Below, piece by piece: positions 45,220 to 56,948 of a stretch of 64,000 nt of DNA. Source of the stretch: Entophlyctis helioformis (taxonomy: Eukaryota > Chytridiomycota > Chytridiomycetes > Chytridiales > Chytriomycetaceae); the NCBI GenBank assembly GCA_025526915.1, contig JAHLKH010000108.1, positions 1 to 64,000 of the forward strand, given 5' to 3'. The notes beneath the pieces are model-generated. The model was not told where the DNA came from. It did not search any database and saw nothing but the letters and a program-made list of their open reading frames with translations. The number at the start of each line of letters is the position of its first letter. Position 1 is the stretch's first letter. The position numbers and the translations under genes are program-made.

Positions 45220-46447
45220 CTATCTGAACGCCTTGCCAAGCAAGAACGCGCCAATGACGGCCAGGCCGGCAACAAGCACAATCGGCGCAACGACTTCAAG
45301 GTCCTGGAACGGCGAGCCGGCGGGCGGTGCAGGCGCAGGTGCAGCTTCTTGGGTGCCGGCGACTGGTGCCAGCTCTCCCGCGCATGCGCATCTTCCGAGT
45401 CCGGGAGCGCGCCATCGAGCGGCGTGGCCGGCTGAACCGTCGGCGTTGCCAAGCCGGCAGGCTGTGGCGTGAGCGGCCGGGGGCTTCCCGACGCATCGTC
45501 GCCCGCGACGCCCGTGGACACTCTGGACCGCAAGCCGCTGGGACTGCCGGCGGCCGCCCGCTGCTGCTGCTGCAGGAGGACCTGCTGCTGCTTGAGCTGC
45601 TGCTGGGCAAGGAGCTGCGCCTGCTGCTGCGCCATCTGCCGCTCGCTGGCCGCCATGCGCGCGTGGTCCAGCACAATCACCAGACGCTTCCATCCGAGCG
45701 ACCGCGCCATGATGACGGCATCCTCCAGGTCGCGGCTGTTGGCGAGATGGATCGTGTCGCCCTCGTCGTCCACGTACGCCACGTGCACGAGGTCGCGGGT
45801 GTATGCCTTGCCCGACGACGACGAGATCTTGGACGCCACCAGTGCGCGCAGGCCGTCCGTGTCGCGGATGCTGAAGCTGAAGCGGTGCACCTTTTTGGAA
45901 ATGTCGTCCTTGAGCTTGAACACAAACTCGGGATCCTGCTGGCGACGCTCGACCGCAGATGCGCTCGTGGGGATGATGGCCGAAGCCGAGTCGTCGGGAA
46001 GCACCGTCTCTCGGTCATCCTCCCATCCGCCCTGCCTGCCGCCCGCACGCGGCGACAGCGGAGGCTGGTTTGCAGAGGGGTACAGATGAGACGACGTTTC
46101 CGAGCCGCCGCCGTTGTAGGGCGACTGGAAACGCTGCGCGCCGTGGCTGTCGATGGCGCGAGCGCCAGGGCGGCCGCGTGCGTCTGTTTCCCAGAACTTG
46201 CTCCACATTGGACCGCCGCCCTCTGCCACCTCGTCCTCTTGCATGATCGCAATCTGGCATGGTGCCATGCGATGTGTCAAAACACCGCGCAGGAATGAAT
46301 CGCCGGCATGTCAAGTTGCTTACCTCGCCGAGAATGGTATACGTGAGCTTGAGGACATCGGCCATGCCGCAAACATTGCCGTGCGAGTCCATGATGGGCA
46401 AGTGTAAATAGCGGTTTGCTGATGGCGATCCCTTTCGCGTCAGTCAC

Positions 46448-46486
<39 letters not shown>

Positions 46487-47679
46487 TACAGTCATGGCAA
46501 TGGCAATGGCATGTGGTTACCGTGCATTTTCTTGAGCGCGTCAATGATGCTCGTGTCGGGGTGCACGCAGTCGGGGTGCGGTGTCATGACACGCGAGACC
46601 GGCGTCTTTGCGGGGTCCAAGCCAGCAGCAAGCACGCGAAGCACCAGGTCCTTGGTGGTGAAGATGCCGGCCAGATCGCCACTAGGACGCGAGGGATCCG
46701 CCAGCAGCGGCTCAAAGACGAGCACGGCCGTCTCCTTGGCCTGCTTCATGAGCTTGACGGCATCGAGCACGGTGGCCGTGACCGAGATCATGGGGGCGTT
46801 GAGCGAGTCTTTGGCAATGAGCATGGCGAGGCTCGGGCACGCGAGCTGGTCGCGCAGGCCCTGGATAAAGTGCAGGGCGGCAGCGGCGGCCGAGATGGTG
46901 CTGGACGAGCGCATGTGCTGCGGCAGGCTGAGCTGGTCGTGCTGCATGTCGTGCTGGATCTGCTGCTGCGCCAGCTGGAACTGCAGGTCGTTAAAGTCCT
47001 GCTGGGCTCTGAGCGTGGCGTCGGGATCGTAGATGCGCTCGATGCGCTCGAGCGCCTCGTACAGGGCCTTTGTGATGTCGAGCACGGCAAAGACGGTGGC
47101 GGGGGTGGGCGAGGCCGACGCCGACGCCTTGAGGGCGCGCAGCGACTCGAGCGTGGTGGCGGCGTCCTCGAGGCCGCCGGCAAAGTCGAGGTCGAGGTCG
47201 TTGTCGTCGTCGTCCATGTCCTCGACGACGGGCAGGTGGCGGAAGCGGCCGGCGACCATCTTGTTGAGGGCGTCGGCGGCGTTGGACTCTGTTGTGACGG
47301 ACACGGGGTTCATGGTCATGACGGCGGCAATGGGCGTGGCCTTGGGCGACAGCGCCTCGGCGACGACCCTGTAGGCGATGTCCTTGTCGGTCAGGATGCC
47401 CGTGAGCTCGCCCGAGTTGTCGACGACGAGGATGGCGTCTTGGCGCTTCGCGGCCATGTACGCCGCCGCCTGCACCACCGACACGTTCTCGTTGAGCGGC
47501 ACCGTCGGGTGCGGGTGCAGCGACTGCACCGTCGTGGCCGTCGCCGTCGCCGTCGCCGTGGCCGTCGTGGGCGTGGGCGTGGCGGCCTCGTCGTGGCGGG
47601 CCTGCTGGGCCGAGGCGTGCCGCGAGTGCGTGTTGGCCGGCGTCGGCGTGACAGACCGCAGGCTCACGGGCCGGTTCAT
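45220..47679 (-). CDS. Four-CBS plus PB1 domain protein with C-terminal membrane anchor (Mug70-like)
   Basis: Starts at ATG 47679 (MNRPVSLRSVTPTPA). The first large exon (about 46530-47679) has two CBS pairs: SVVQAAAYMAAKRQDAILVV, GILTDKDIAYRVVAEAL, MTMNPVSVTTESN, FRHLPVVED; then VTATVLDAVKLMKQAKETA, GIFTTKDLVLRVLAAGLDP, VMTPHPDCVHPDTSIIDALK. Short exons follow (LHLPIMDSHGNVCGMADVLKLT). A PB1 domain is at about 45680-45940 (FVFKLKDDISKKVHRFSF, DLVHVAYVDDEGDTIHLANSRDLEDAV). After a Gln-rich segment, the frame that contains a membrane anchor (VVAPIVLVAGLAVIGAFLL, stop 45220) differs from the PB1 frame. They can be joined only by a two-base change within GAGAG near 45390. Fungal homologues share the CBS-PB1-anchor order. 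CBS pairs bind adenosyl ligands; PB1 mediates dimerisation. Confidence 0.85.
46449..46486. repeat. (CAG)n microsatellite
   Basis: About 12 uninterrupted CAG units between two exons of the CBS/PB1 gene, apparently intronic. On the gene's strand this is a CTG run close to a splice site. Confidence 0.9.
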
Positions 47680-47873
47680 GGCGGAGATCGCGGTTTGCTG
47701 GGCAGACGCCAAACAACCAGCTGTAACGAGGGGCAGGCAATTCTGTGTTTCCCCATAGAAAACCCTGCGCCGGCACCTGATTGGCCGGCTGGTTTGCCTC
47801 GAATTTTGTTCAATTTGGCATCCAATTTCCAATCTTTTTGAATCCAATTTCATATTCTTGTCCGAATTCCCAG

Positions 47874-48415
47874 TCACTCTGAGCAGCCTGCAGTCGATGC
47901 CTTCTCAAGCCGTGGACGCTTTGACGCTGGCTTGTGGTCTGCTGAGCCTGTCCAAGGGGCAGCAGTTGTCTGCGTGTTGGTAGTGTCACGAAGAACTGTC
48001 CTGCCATTGCCTGTTGTAGTTGTTGGCCTTCTGCATCCAGGTGGCGCACTTGTGTGTGCTGCTGGGGCTGCCTGCTGCAATGTCCGAACGGGCAACGTCA
48101 CAGCCGACACAGACGGACTGGCATCAGCTGCTGCTGCTCTCTTCTGCTTGCTTGACGCTCTTTGGCGGCTGGCTGTTGGCGTGGCAGCTGCAACAACGGT
48201 TGGCTGTCCAGGCTCGTCCGTAAGGTACTTGTCGTCGTCAAGATAGTCAAGGCACACAGTGTCAACAGAGTCGCAACTGTTGACAGCCATTGCACAAGAG
48301 GCAGACGAGCTCACCAACAAGGACATGGATGGATCACTTGGCGGATCGTCGAGCTGCCGCGTATCATCGAGCTGCTGTAAGGCATCACGCTTGGCTTGGT
48401 CTGACTTTGAGAACT
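47874..48415 (-). CDS. Hypothetical protein, last exon (Asp-rich, basic C-terminus)
   Basis: The minus frame is open from an acceptor-like CTTGACAG (exon start about 48415) to the stop at 47874. It begins FSKSDQAKRDALQQLDDTRQLDD, continues through SVDTVCLDYLDDDKYLTDEPG, a Lys/Arg stretch (SSKQKRAAAADA) and HKPASKRPRLEK, a good nuclear-localisation-like motif. An internal ATG at 48326 gives a 150-residue product. Upstream exons on this strand could not be followed with confidence. No domain recognised. Confidence 0.45.
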
Positions 48416-49639
48416 GTCAAGGCGATACACACAGAATGCCTGCGCAATTCTGCCCACTCATGTCAACCTCTGTCCTGGCTGCCTTTGTGTACACAGCAAG
48501 GTCACAGCGACAAGTGTCTTTGCAACAGCCAGCAGCGCAGATGATCAACATGTCTTGCATTCAAGGCACGATGCCGTCGCACCCCGTCATCCACAGCCAA
48601 CAGCCACGCCCACCTGGCTTGTCAGCATGCCCGCGAATGCAATGACGAGCAGCATGCACAGTCTCGGTCAACAACAAAGGGCTGATCGACTGCAGGCTGC
48701 AAAGAACAAGTCGTCCCAGACCTGCTGGCGACTGAAGTCAACAGTATCCAAAGTCGGCAATGAAGACACTGAGCCCAAGGAGAAACTCGCCTTGCACCAT
48801 CATCACAAGAAAGTGCGACACATTTGTGAGATCTGGGATGACTACTCGGTCAAAGATTGGAGGGCTGTCATGGTGTTGGTTGGCAATATCTGTTCCAAGG
48901 AGCCAGATAGCAATATGGCGCATCTCAGTACTGCTCAGAGCACAAAGGAGGGCTGGGCATCAGGCTGGAGGTATTCACACGGACGAGATCTAGCAATTCC
49001 ATGCGAACTTGGTGATTCCAACTGCGGCATGGACCCTATGAACAAGGCTGGATGGGCAACCAGTGCTGTGGCTACCATGCCAACACCCAAACCCTGTTGA
49101 GCATCAAGCAAGTCTTTGGTTGCCCATTCAACCAAGGTGTCCAGGTCTGCTGTGGCGCGGTTGTCTCTGCAGCACGCAAAAGAGTGCCGGCTGGATGCAA
49201 AGAGGCGCCAGTTGAGACTGCCACAGGCAGGAGAGCCCTTGGTGTGCCGCCGAGTGGCCATCAAGCCACCACCTCCAAGACAGGCTGCGTGCCAGCCTCA
49301 AAGTGGAGACGATCTGCATCAACAGCATCGCTGCTCAGAGTGGCATGGCAATCCAGCCAAGAAGAATGAAGTTGAAATGAAACCAGGCGTCAACCTGAGC
49401 AAAAGTCAATGCGAGCCAGCCAGCCAGTCAGCGGCACGTGCACGGTCGTGGACGAGAACACACGCCTCGTGACAGATCCATGCCACCAGACAACAAACAT
49501 GGCTGTACTGGTGGAAGAGGCGGCATTGTTGACCTTTTCATAGACTTCTGATTGGTTGGCTGTTTGGTGGAAAATCAAAGCAAACTTGTGTTGACTGTTC
49601 TGCTCAGGTTACTAAAGGTAGGGAACAAGCACCACCCGA
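48416..49639. other. No confident gene; competing short frames on both strands
   Basis: The plus strand has a frame at 48555-49100 with a plausible stretch (KKVRHICEIWDDYSVKDWRAV). The minus strand has LFASSRHSFACCRDNRATAD and DLDTLVEWATKDLLDA at about 49090-49200. Neither has a start, clear splice sites or recognisable family. It may hold upstream exons of the minus-strand gene ending at 47874, or decayed sequence left of the nuclease block. Confidence 0.4.
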
Positions 49640-49930
49640 TCACTCGACGCACGGACACGCACGGACACGCACGGACACGCACGGACCACGCAGGCAGGAT
49701 TGCAGGCACGCAGGATCGCAGGCACGATTGCAGGCAAGACTGCACGGACACGCAGGATCGCTCGCAGGATCGCAGGCACACAGGCATGAGCGCAAGATTG
49801 TAGGCAAACAGGCACGGCCACGACCGCACACACAGTCGCTCGCAGGCACGATCGCACGAGCACGCACAATCGCACAATCGCACAAACAAACAAACAAACG
49901 GTCACACACGGACGCGAAGGCATGGGCACA
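49640..49930. repeat. GC-rich short tandem repeats
   Basis: Degenerate copies of ACGGACACGC (49648-49685), then irregular GCAGGCACGATCGCAGG-type units to about 49860, then (CAAA)-like units to about 49900. All frames are open because of the composition; no gene. It lies immediately 5' of the nuclease block. Confidence 0.8.
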
Positions 49931-49968
49931 CAGGTGAGACCACACGATCGCAGACACAATTGCACGAC

Positions 49969-52174
49969 ATGGGGCTCCCTATGCTTGTTTCGTGGTTGGG
50001 GAAGCATGGCGGCAGCTGTGTACTCTTGATCGGTATGCTTGTGTCCACGTTCGTGAGGCTTGTGCTAGACAGCGCATGGCCGTCACGAGATCCAAGCGAC
50101 GCCAACACGGCCACACCAAGCAACCCTGGTATTCTTCATGTCGATGTGATGAGCGTGTTCTATCCGCACTTCTCGGGGGCAGCAGGGCCCGATTACCCAG
50201 TATCCACAGCCGGGTGGATACCGATCCTCAAGCCCGTCATCACATCGTTCATTGCCGAGTACGGTGCTGAGCACGCCTATATCTTTCACGTTGACGGCAA
50301 GTACGGCGATACCGGTATCAAGTCCGCTCACAAGGGCCGTGCCCTGCAAGTCCTGCGTTCAGTGGGCACTATTCTGCGCTGCCTTTACAGACGGTGCATA
50401 GGCAAGGGATCTTGGCACTTGAAGCGGTACGTACACTTCTTTGTGCCTCAATGTGGCGATTCTAACATTTGGTTGACGATCCAGGAAAGAGAAGCGTGCA
50501 CTGCGACTTTCGTTCACCATCACACACGATGACAAGAGGCTCATCAAAGAGGCGATCGCGGAGATCCTTGGCTCTGGGTCTCGACACAAGGTCTGTTGGT
50601 GTAATCATGAGGCCGACGTCTGTATTGCCCGCCGCGCAGCCCTCCATGCAAGCGAGCCAAGGTATAGATTGCCATGACATCTGTCTGCTATGATTGACGT
50701 CTAACAGTCTTTGTCTCCATCAGCGACACCCGATGGCCGTCATTTGTAACGACTCGGATCTCATTGCGCACTGCGCTGGACGCTGCCCGGTCATCATGAC
50801 GTCTAAGCGGAAGGGGGAGGCCAAAAGCCTGCTGTCTTTTAACCATCCAGGTATCGCGTCCGTTGCATCGGCCCTTGACGTCTATGTCTTCCCTGATGTT
50901 TGCCAGTTTGTGGCTTCGTTTGGCAAGAGCGACTATCATGATTGTTACGGCCGTGGTGCGTGCGATTCCTGTCCTGATGCTCTGTATTGCCATCCATGCT
51001 ACAATGCCAACTAACTCATGTTGCCATTCACATTGCCTGGAAGGCCATCGCACGGCGTCAACACCACCAACAAGTACGTCGAGGAGGCAGCAAGCAAGCG
51101 GAATATCTCGCCGGAGGAGTTCTGCATTGTAGTACTGGGCCGCCAGACGGGCTTGCCGGCTGGTCTCGGGGCAGTGAGTATGCACGCAGGGGAACGGCGG
51201 GCAGACGACTGCAAGAACGGGGGAAACCAGAGCGGCCGGTGCGGCCCGACAATGTCTGTCCGGTCATGTGGGTCACGTGGATCACGTGGATCACGTGACC
51301 GCGACCGAGCATCCGTTACATGCATCCTACTCCACAAACCAAGGATTGCAAAAAAGTTCAAGGCAGATGTTCGAAATGCTTACGCCGAGGAGATGTGGAC
51401 GATCGGAGGCGAGGACCTTGCAAAGTCGTTCCTTAACGCCTTCTCCGTTTTCGTGTACCACGACGAGTCGGGGGCATTGGCCAATGCGTTCAAACCTCCA
51501 ACTGGCTCCAGCAGCCCATCTGGCAACGCGCCAGTGCATAGGCAAGTTATTGCATGACTGGCTATGGGATGGTGGCATGGACGTGTTTGCATGCATAGCG
51601 CCGTACTGACCATCCATTTCCACATGGCAATGACAACAGCATGGCTGTTGACACGACTGCCACGCCTCAACCAAGGTATGCATGCACGCATGTGATCTCT
51701 TGGTGTGTCTCGCATGACTGATTCATCATTCCTGTCTTTGATGTCATTGTTGGATCACGATGCAGCTGCCAGCTACATGCCGGTTGCCTCCTGATCCACC
51801 CCAAGTCGCAGCAAGGCAACCCCGATCCCAACATTGTGCACCTGACGCAGAAGGATATCGACTGGCACATCAAGAAGATTGTCAAGACAAGGCAAATGGA
51901 TGCTACCTTTCTCAATGTCAAGCGATGTCCGATTGCATTTGACTGCATTGTCAAGCACATGCCAGGTTACCTCGCTCGCAACCCCGATGGAGTCGCAGGC
52001 CGTGACATTCTGGCGACGATCAGCAGGACGGCAAGTTTGCAACTTTTAGAGATTGCCCGCGAGAAGTCTCAAGTAGCGGTAGTGCGCGCAGAGCTTGGTC
52101 GACTTGATCGGTTTGTTTGGGACACACATGTACATTATGGCATGACTTGGATGCATGTGCATTTCTCACCTTGA
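49969..52174 (+). CDS. FEN1/XPG (Rad2)-family nuclease-like protein beside Fanzor
   Basis: Exon chain from ATG 49969. MGLPMLVSWLGKHGG resembles the MGI-x-GLW-x-L start of Rad2 nucleases. Metal-ligand positions appear in family order: LHVDVMSVFY (Asp of the N domain, about 50139), FHVDGKYGD (Asp, about 50288), HEADVCIARRA (Glu and Asp, about 50607), VICNDSDLIAHC (Asp-x-Asp, about 50741) and FGKSDYHD (the GxDY-like Asp, about 50920). NTTNKYVEEAASKR (about 51060) fits the following helix-hairpin region. Introns are short (for example near 50035-50095, 50428-50484 and 50700). Downstream exons at about 51770-52115 (KDIDWHIKKIVKTRQ, FDCIVKHMPGYLARN) continue without a stop-start boundary. Family role: structure-specific cleavage of DNA flaps or bubbles. 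The end is uncertain; it may continue into the next exons or into the Fanzor gene. Confidence 0.65.
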
Positions 52175-52204
52175 AGTGTCTAACTCAATCCACTGCCCGT
52201 TGGA

Positions 52205-53060
52205 CAGGGCGCCGCTCGGAGGATGACGAATCAGTTGGGCAAGATTCTGGATCCTAAAGGTTCATCCTTCCAGAATCTGTCAACACCGCGTACGTTTGGC
52301 TTGCATTGGAATGACTCGACGCCATGTACTGACAGCAGCCATTTTGCCGAATGTGCTATTCCAGAACCAAAACCGCAGCCAGGCATGCAGCAAGTCAAGC
52401 AAAAGCCCAAGCAGCAAGGCAAGGTCATCAACCAAGATGATCTCCATGAATTCTCGGCCAAGAACCGCAAAAAGGCCAGAAAAAAGCTCAAGGCCCTGGG
52501 ACGCATCATGGATGACCAATCAGTGACGCTTGTCAAGCAGCTGAAAGAGGCCACCGAGATGCTATTTTTGATCATCAATCAACCCTCGGTGCGTCTTCAT
52601 CTTGACTGTCTGTGTGTGCATGCAATGACTTGGTGCGATCACTCATTTCTCCAATTGGCAGGCGGCTCCATCTAGAAAGCGGCACAAGCGGCGTAAGCGA
52701 CCACAGCCATCTGTTGACGCTCAGGTGGAAGAAGCACAGCCCGTGGTCTTTTCTCTCAATCGACATTTAGACACCAAGACGACGGTTAGTTCTGATGTAC
52801 CATTGGCACTTGCATATGCATTGTGTGCACTCAGAATGCATTGCTCATGCTGCATCCAACCTCCACAGCCACGACTTCAATTCACAAAGAAGCAGGAGGC
52901 CGCGCTCATGAAGAGAAGCACATTGCAAGCTGCAAAGGCCGCGACACTGAAGGCCATCAAGGCCAACAAGGGAAAGTCGAGCCGGTTTGCCCGTAGTAGT
53001 TTGCCTGCTGGCACGAGACATGGGTAAGTGATGTATGCTGTGCCATTTGCCTTGAGTATG
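52205..53060 (+). CDS. Lysine-rich exons linking the two nucleases (unassigned)
   Basis: Short plus-strand exons with ordinary coding character: ARRMTNQLGKILDPKGSSFQ (52220-52290), EFSAKNRKKARKKLKALG (about 52449-52502) with LVKQLKEATEMLFLIINQPS, SRKRHKRRKRPQPSVDAQ (about 52673-52725), and FTKKQEAALMKRSTLQAAKA (about 52882-52945). Strongly basic, suggesting nucleic-acid binding or nuclear targeting. They could be the C-terminus of the FEN-like protein, the N-terminus of the Fanzor, or a bridge in one long gene. Confidence 0.4.
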
Positions 53061-53089
53061 CTTGCTGACATGCGTGTTTTGGCAGAATC

Positions 53090-56000
53090 GTGCTTCGCTC
53101 ACGATGGGCACTACATCTGCTGATTCGAAAGCTGGGTCGCACTGTTACAGGGCCACTCATGTCGCTCTCTGCGGCCATCGGCAGCAATGATCAACAAACG
53201 GCAGAGCAAGCAACCAATCAACCTGCTGTGGATGCGCCAGATCAGCCTGCCGTGGACGAGCCTGATCATCATGGCGCGAGAGTGGCGCTTAAGGTACGAT
53301 TTAGGATTGCCATTCTGCCTGCATGCATGGCTTTGCATGGACTGACTCAGAGGTTGGCCTGGTGCGCAGAAAATGTTGTCGGGCGATCCAGGAAGCGCCA
53401 AGGTCTATGGCATCGAAGCCAGGAAGACACCAAAGATATGGACGCGGTGTTTGATCATCGAGGACATGTTTGCAAAGGTGTACTCATTCATCGTCGGTCT
53501 TCGGCATGCTGGGTTCGTCGTGATTGGCGCCATCGTCGAAGAGCTACTCGATCTTGTCCCGGATGCACCACTCCCGCCCAAGTACCACGTCTACAAGTGG
53601 ATCGATGGCAAGACGACGCGGTATTGTTTCTTGGACCTGATTTCAAGGGCATCGACAACCTCGGCGACCATGCCAGCATTGACAGCCTCGGCGGCGTGAC
53701 CAAGGCGGAGCTCTTCTCGGGTCGATTCACCCTCGGAAAGGACGTCACTGCCCGCCTCATGTACGGCTCGAGTTTGTACAATCACAAGAGCAAGAAGCCT
53801 CGGTATGGCCATCCGGTGCAACTGGCGACGGGTACAAGACTCGAGCGCATTATGTTTGAGAAGGTCGAGAAGCCCAAGACAGCCGAGGAGTCAAAGGACG
53901 CAGAGCAGCATGAGGATGCCGAGGACGCCGAGGATGCTGAGGACGCCGAGGATGCCGACATTCACGAGCAGCCTGACAATCACGAGCAACCTGACGAGCC
54001 TCAGCAGCCTGATCAGCCTGCAGCAGCAGCACCAACAGTGCCGACATCCAACCAGCTGTTCACGGCACTCATCAACAGCACCTCGGGTGGCGAGACAACT
54101 GTGGCCTGCATCTTTCGCCACCTGTCGTTCATTTTCACCGGCAAGGAGATGGCCAAGCCGCAGCATGACATGGAGACGATCAATGCATGGGTCGTCACTG
54201 TCATGCAGTTGATGATCCACCGCGCATGGACGCGCGGGATGGTGCAGGCCAGTGCGGACAAGATGTACGCGGACAAGAATGGCGCGCAGCAGGCCGACAC
54301 AATCCAGACGGACATGCAGAGGACGTCACGTATCAGGCAGCTCTACCATACCGCCTGGACGACACTCTCTGCGGGAGCGCGACAATGACATCTTCAGCAA
54401 CCTCGCCAGAGAGGTGAGCACCATACTCGCGCGGCACTACATTGGAAGTCAATTGACCTGGTGGTTGGTGCAGCCATCAAGCTTGCTCCCGGAATGTCTC
54501 GCGAGCAGGCGAAAGAGTTGGTTCAATCCCTGTTCGATGAAGCCGATGCCGCCAAGGCTGCTGCTGCCAAAGCCACCAAGGCTGCTGCTGCCAAAGCCCA
54601 AGGCTGCTGCTGCCAAAGCCACCGCGCCAAGACCATCGGCGGCCAAGAGAGGGAGACAAACGAGTGTGGCGTCAAGCACTGAGGACGCCGCGTCAAGCCC
54701 GACGCAACCCAAGAGAGCAAGGCGCAAGAGTACAGCGCCAAACCCATCGTCGGCCGATCTTGACACCACCCTTCCTGCGCCAAGCAACAAGAGAGGCCAG
54801 TCAGGCTCATCGTCGGCCACTGACAAGAGCGGCGCGACCAAGAAGGCACGCGGCAAGAAGCCGGCCGCCAAGGACGCCGCAGGGAAAAAGAGCGCTGTCG
54901 TGACCCCGCCAGCATTGCACAAGCTCGTGGCCATCATACGCAACATGTCGCTGTCGACTGTTGGACGCTTCAAGCAGCTGCGCGATCTCGCTGGAAGAGA
55001 GAGCATCAAGCTCTGTCCTCAAGCGGCAAGTCGTGATCCCTTTGTTCTTATCACCGAGACCGTCCTCTTCTGGGCGGTTATGGGGCTGAAAAGGGATCGC
55101 ACCAGCAAGTCACAAGATCCTGTCTTGCGAGCATTGAGAACGGAGCTTCTTGCTGCCATAAGTCAGTCACACTGCCTGTCTATGCCATCTTTTTATGATT
55201 TGATGCTAACAATCCACTCTTCTCAAAGAGCCTGGCTGGCTTCTCAAAAGCTTAACTGGAAAGACTCGGAGCTTGCATTGCCCAATGACAAGATCGACAA
55301 GGCGTTCAGTTCAAGTGACGAGCTGTGCGTCATGGATCTTCTGCTTCCGGGTCTTGCCTCCGATACACGGCGCTATCAAACGCCAGCACAGGCCAAGTTG
55401 CAGATTGATGCGGCCAACACCGCGGCAGAGACGGCCCTCGCCGCGCCCATTGACAAGGCCACAGCCATCCAAAGAACAACCCCATGACTTTCGATCTGGA
55501 TGACGAGCAGTTGGTGGACATGATCAAGGCTGAGGTTGCTTTTCCTCAAGTGCTACCGACCAAGTCGGTCAGATTTGGCAGCATCAAGACCGACGGGAAG
55601 AGTGTCTTTCAAACTGTTCTGGAGTTTCGCACAAACCGTCCAAAGTCGCCTCGCAGTATGTGGCGTGCTTGGATGCTGTGGTGCACGCATTGATTCTGAC
55701 CACTGCCTTGCTCTGCAGATCCCAACGCGGCGACTTCAAACGAGCAGCCCAGTCACGTTGAGGATGCTGATGACTCTGATTCTGACGATGACTTGGATGA
55801 TGACTTGGATGACGATGACTTGGATGATGGCCTTGATGGCGAATGTGAGTTGCTGTGCCAATCCAGACGCGTTCTTGTTGTCCACACCAACTGACATGCC
55901 ATCCACAGCCGCCAATCCAGCCGACTCATCAGCCGCCAAGCCATACACGCCCAATCCTGTAAGTCACTTGCATGCCAACCTCGCGCATTGGTGCACATGC

Positions 56001-56912
56001 ATTGCACATTCCTCACTCATGCCATGGCATGACAGGTCAAGCGCAACTTTTACGCCTCGCAGCGATTGCCCAACATCATCAAAGCCAACAAGCTGCTCGC
56101 CGACAAGGACTTTGTTCGCGTTGTCAGCTTTGATTGGGGCGAGCGGTACCTGTTTGGCGCGTCCAGCATGCTAGTCAATGTCAAGGAGGAGACATACACG
56201 CTCGAGGCCAACTACGTGCTCTCCTCTGGCGTATTTCATGCTGAGCGTGACCTTCAGCGGTGGTATGCATGCAATGACTCTGCCAGCGCACTCTTGACCA
56301 GATCAACTCACAGTGCCTGCCTCCTGTGCCAGGCTCAACAATCGATATGCCAAGGCGTCCGACGTCCACGAGGCCATTGCATTCAAGACAGCAAAGCATG
56401 CCGATCCAGACGCCAAGCAGGCGAGAGAGCCTTTTGGGATCTGCGCTGCCATGCGTACTGCACGCCATTCCTGAATGCACGGGTACGTTTTCTCTGGTTC
56501 TGGATGCCATTGACATGACCGCCATGCTGCTTGATGCCTGCTGATCACACTGGATGGCATGGCATGGCATGGCATTCCACAGAAAGTCAAGGACAAGCGG
56601 TTTGCCATGCGCTGCAAGCGCATGTCTGATCGCGGACAGGCTCTTGAGGGCATCATGAAGCTGGCAGGATCGACCACTAGATATCGCGCATCTCGTGCAT
56701 CTCAAGGCCTCCCTGTCAGCAACCCAGAGAAGGACATTTCCGTTGTGTGGGCATTTGGCATCGACTTTACAGGCCAAGGTGGCCGGCACGCTGTGTTTGA
56801 GAAGTTTCTCATCAGGCATCTGCGGTCGTCTGGATATGCCTATGTGCGTCTGGATATGCCACGCTGTCCATCCATCCATCCATCCATCCATCCATCCATC
56901 TGTGCACCAACT

Positions 56913-56948
<36 letters not shown>

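Noticed and set aside
46513..47841. Plus-strand frame of 442 codons, Arg/Gly/Val-rich
   Set aside because: Antisense shadow of the CBS-domain exon; the repeat-like arginine run comes from the GC-rich Thr/Ala stretch on the other strand.
49640..49930. CRISPR-like array of short repeats
   Set aside because: Units are degenerate, contiguous and without unique spacers; the host is eukaryotic.
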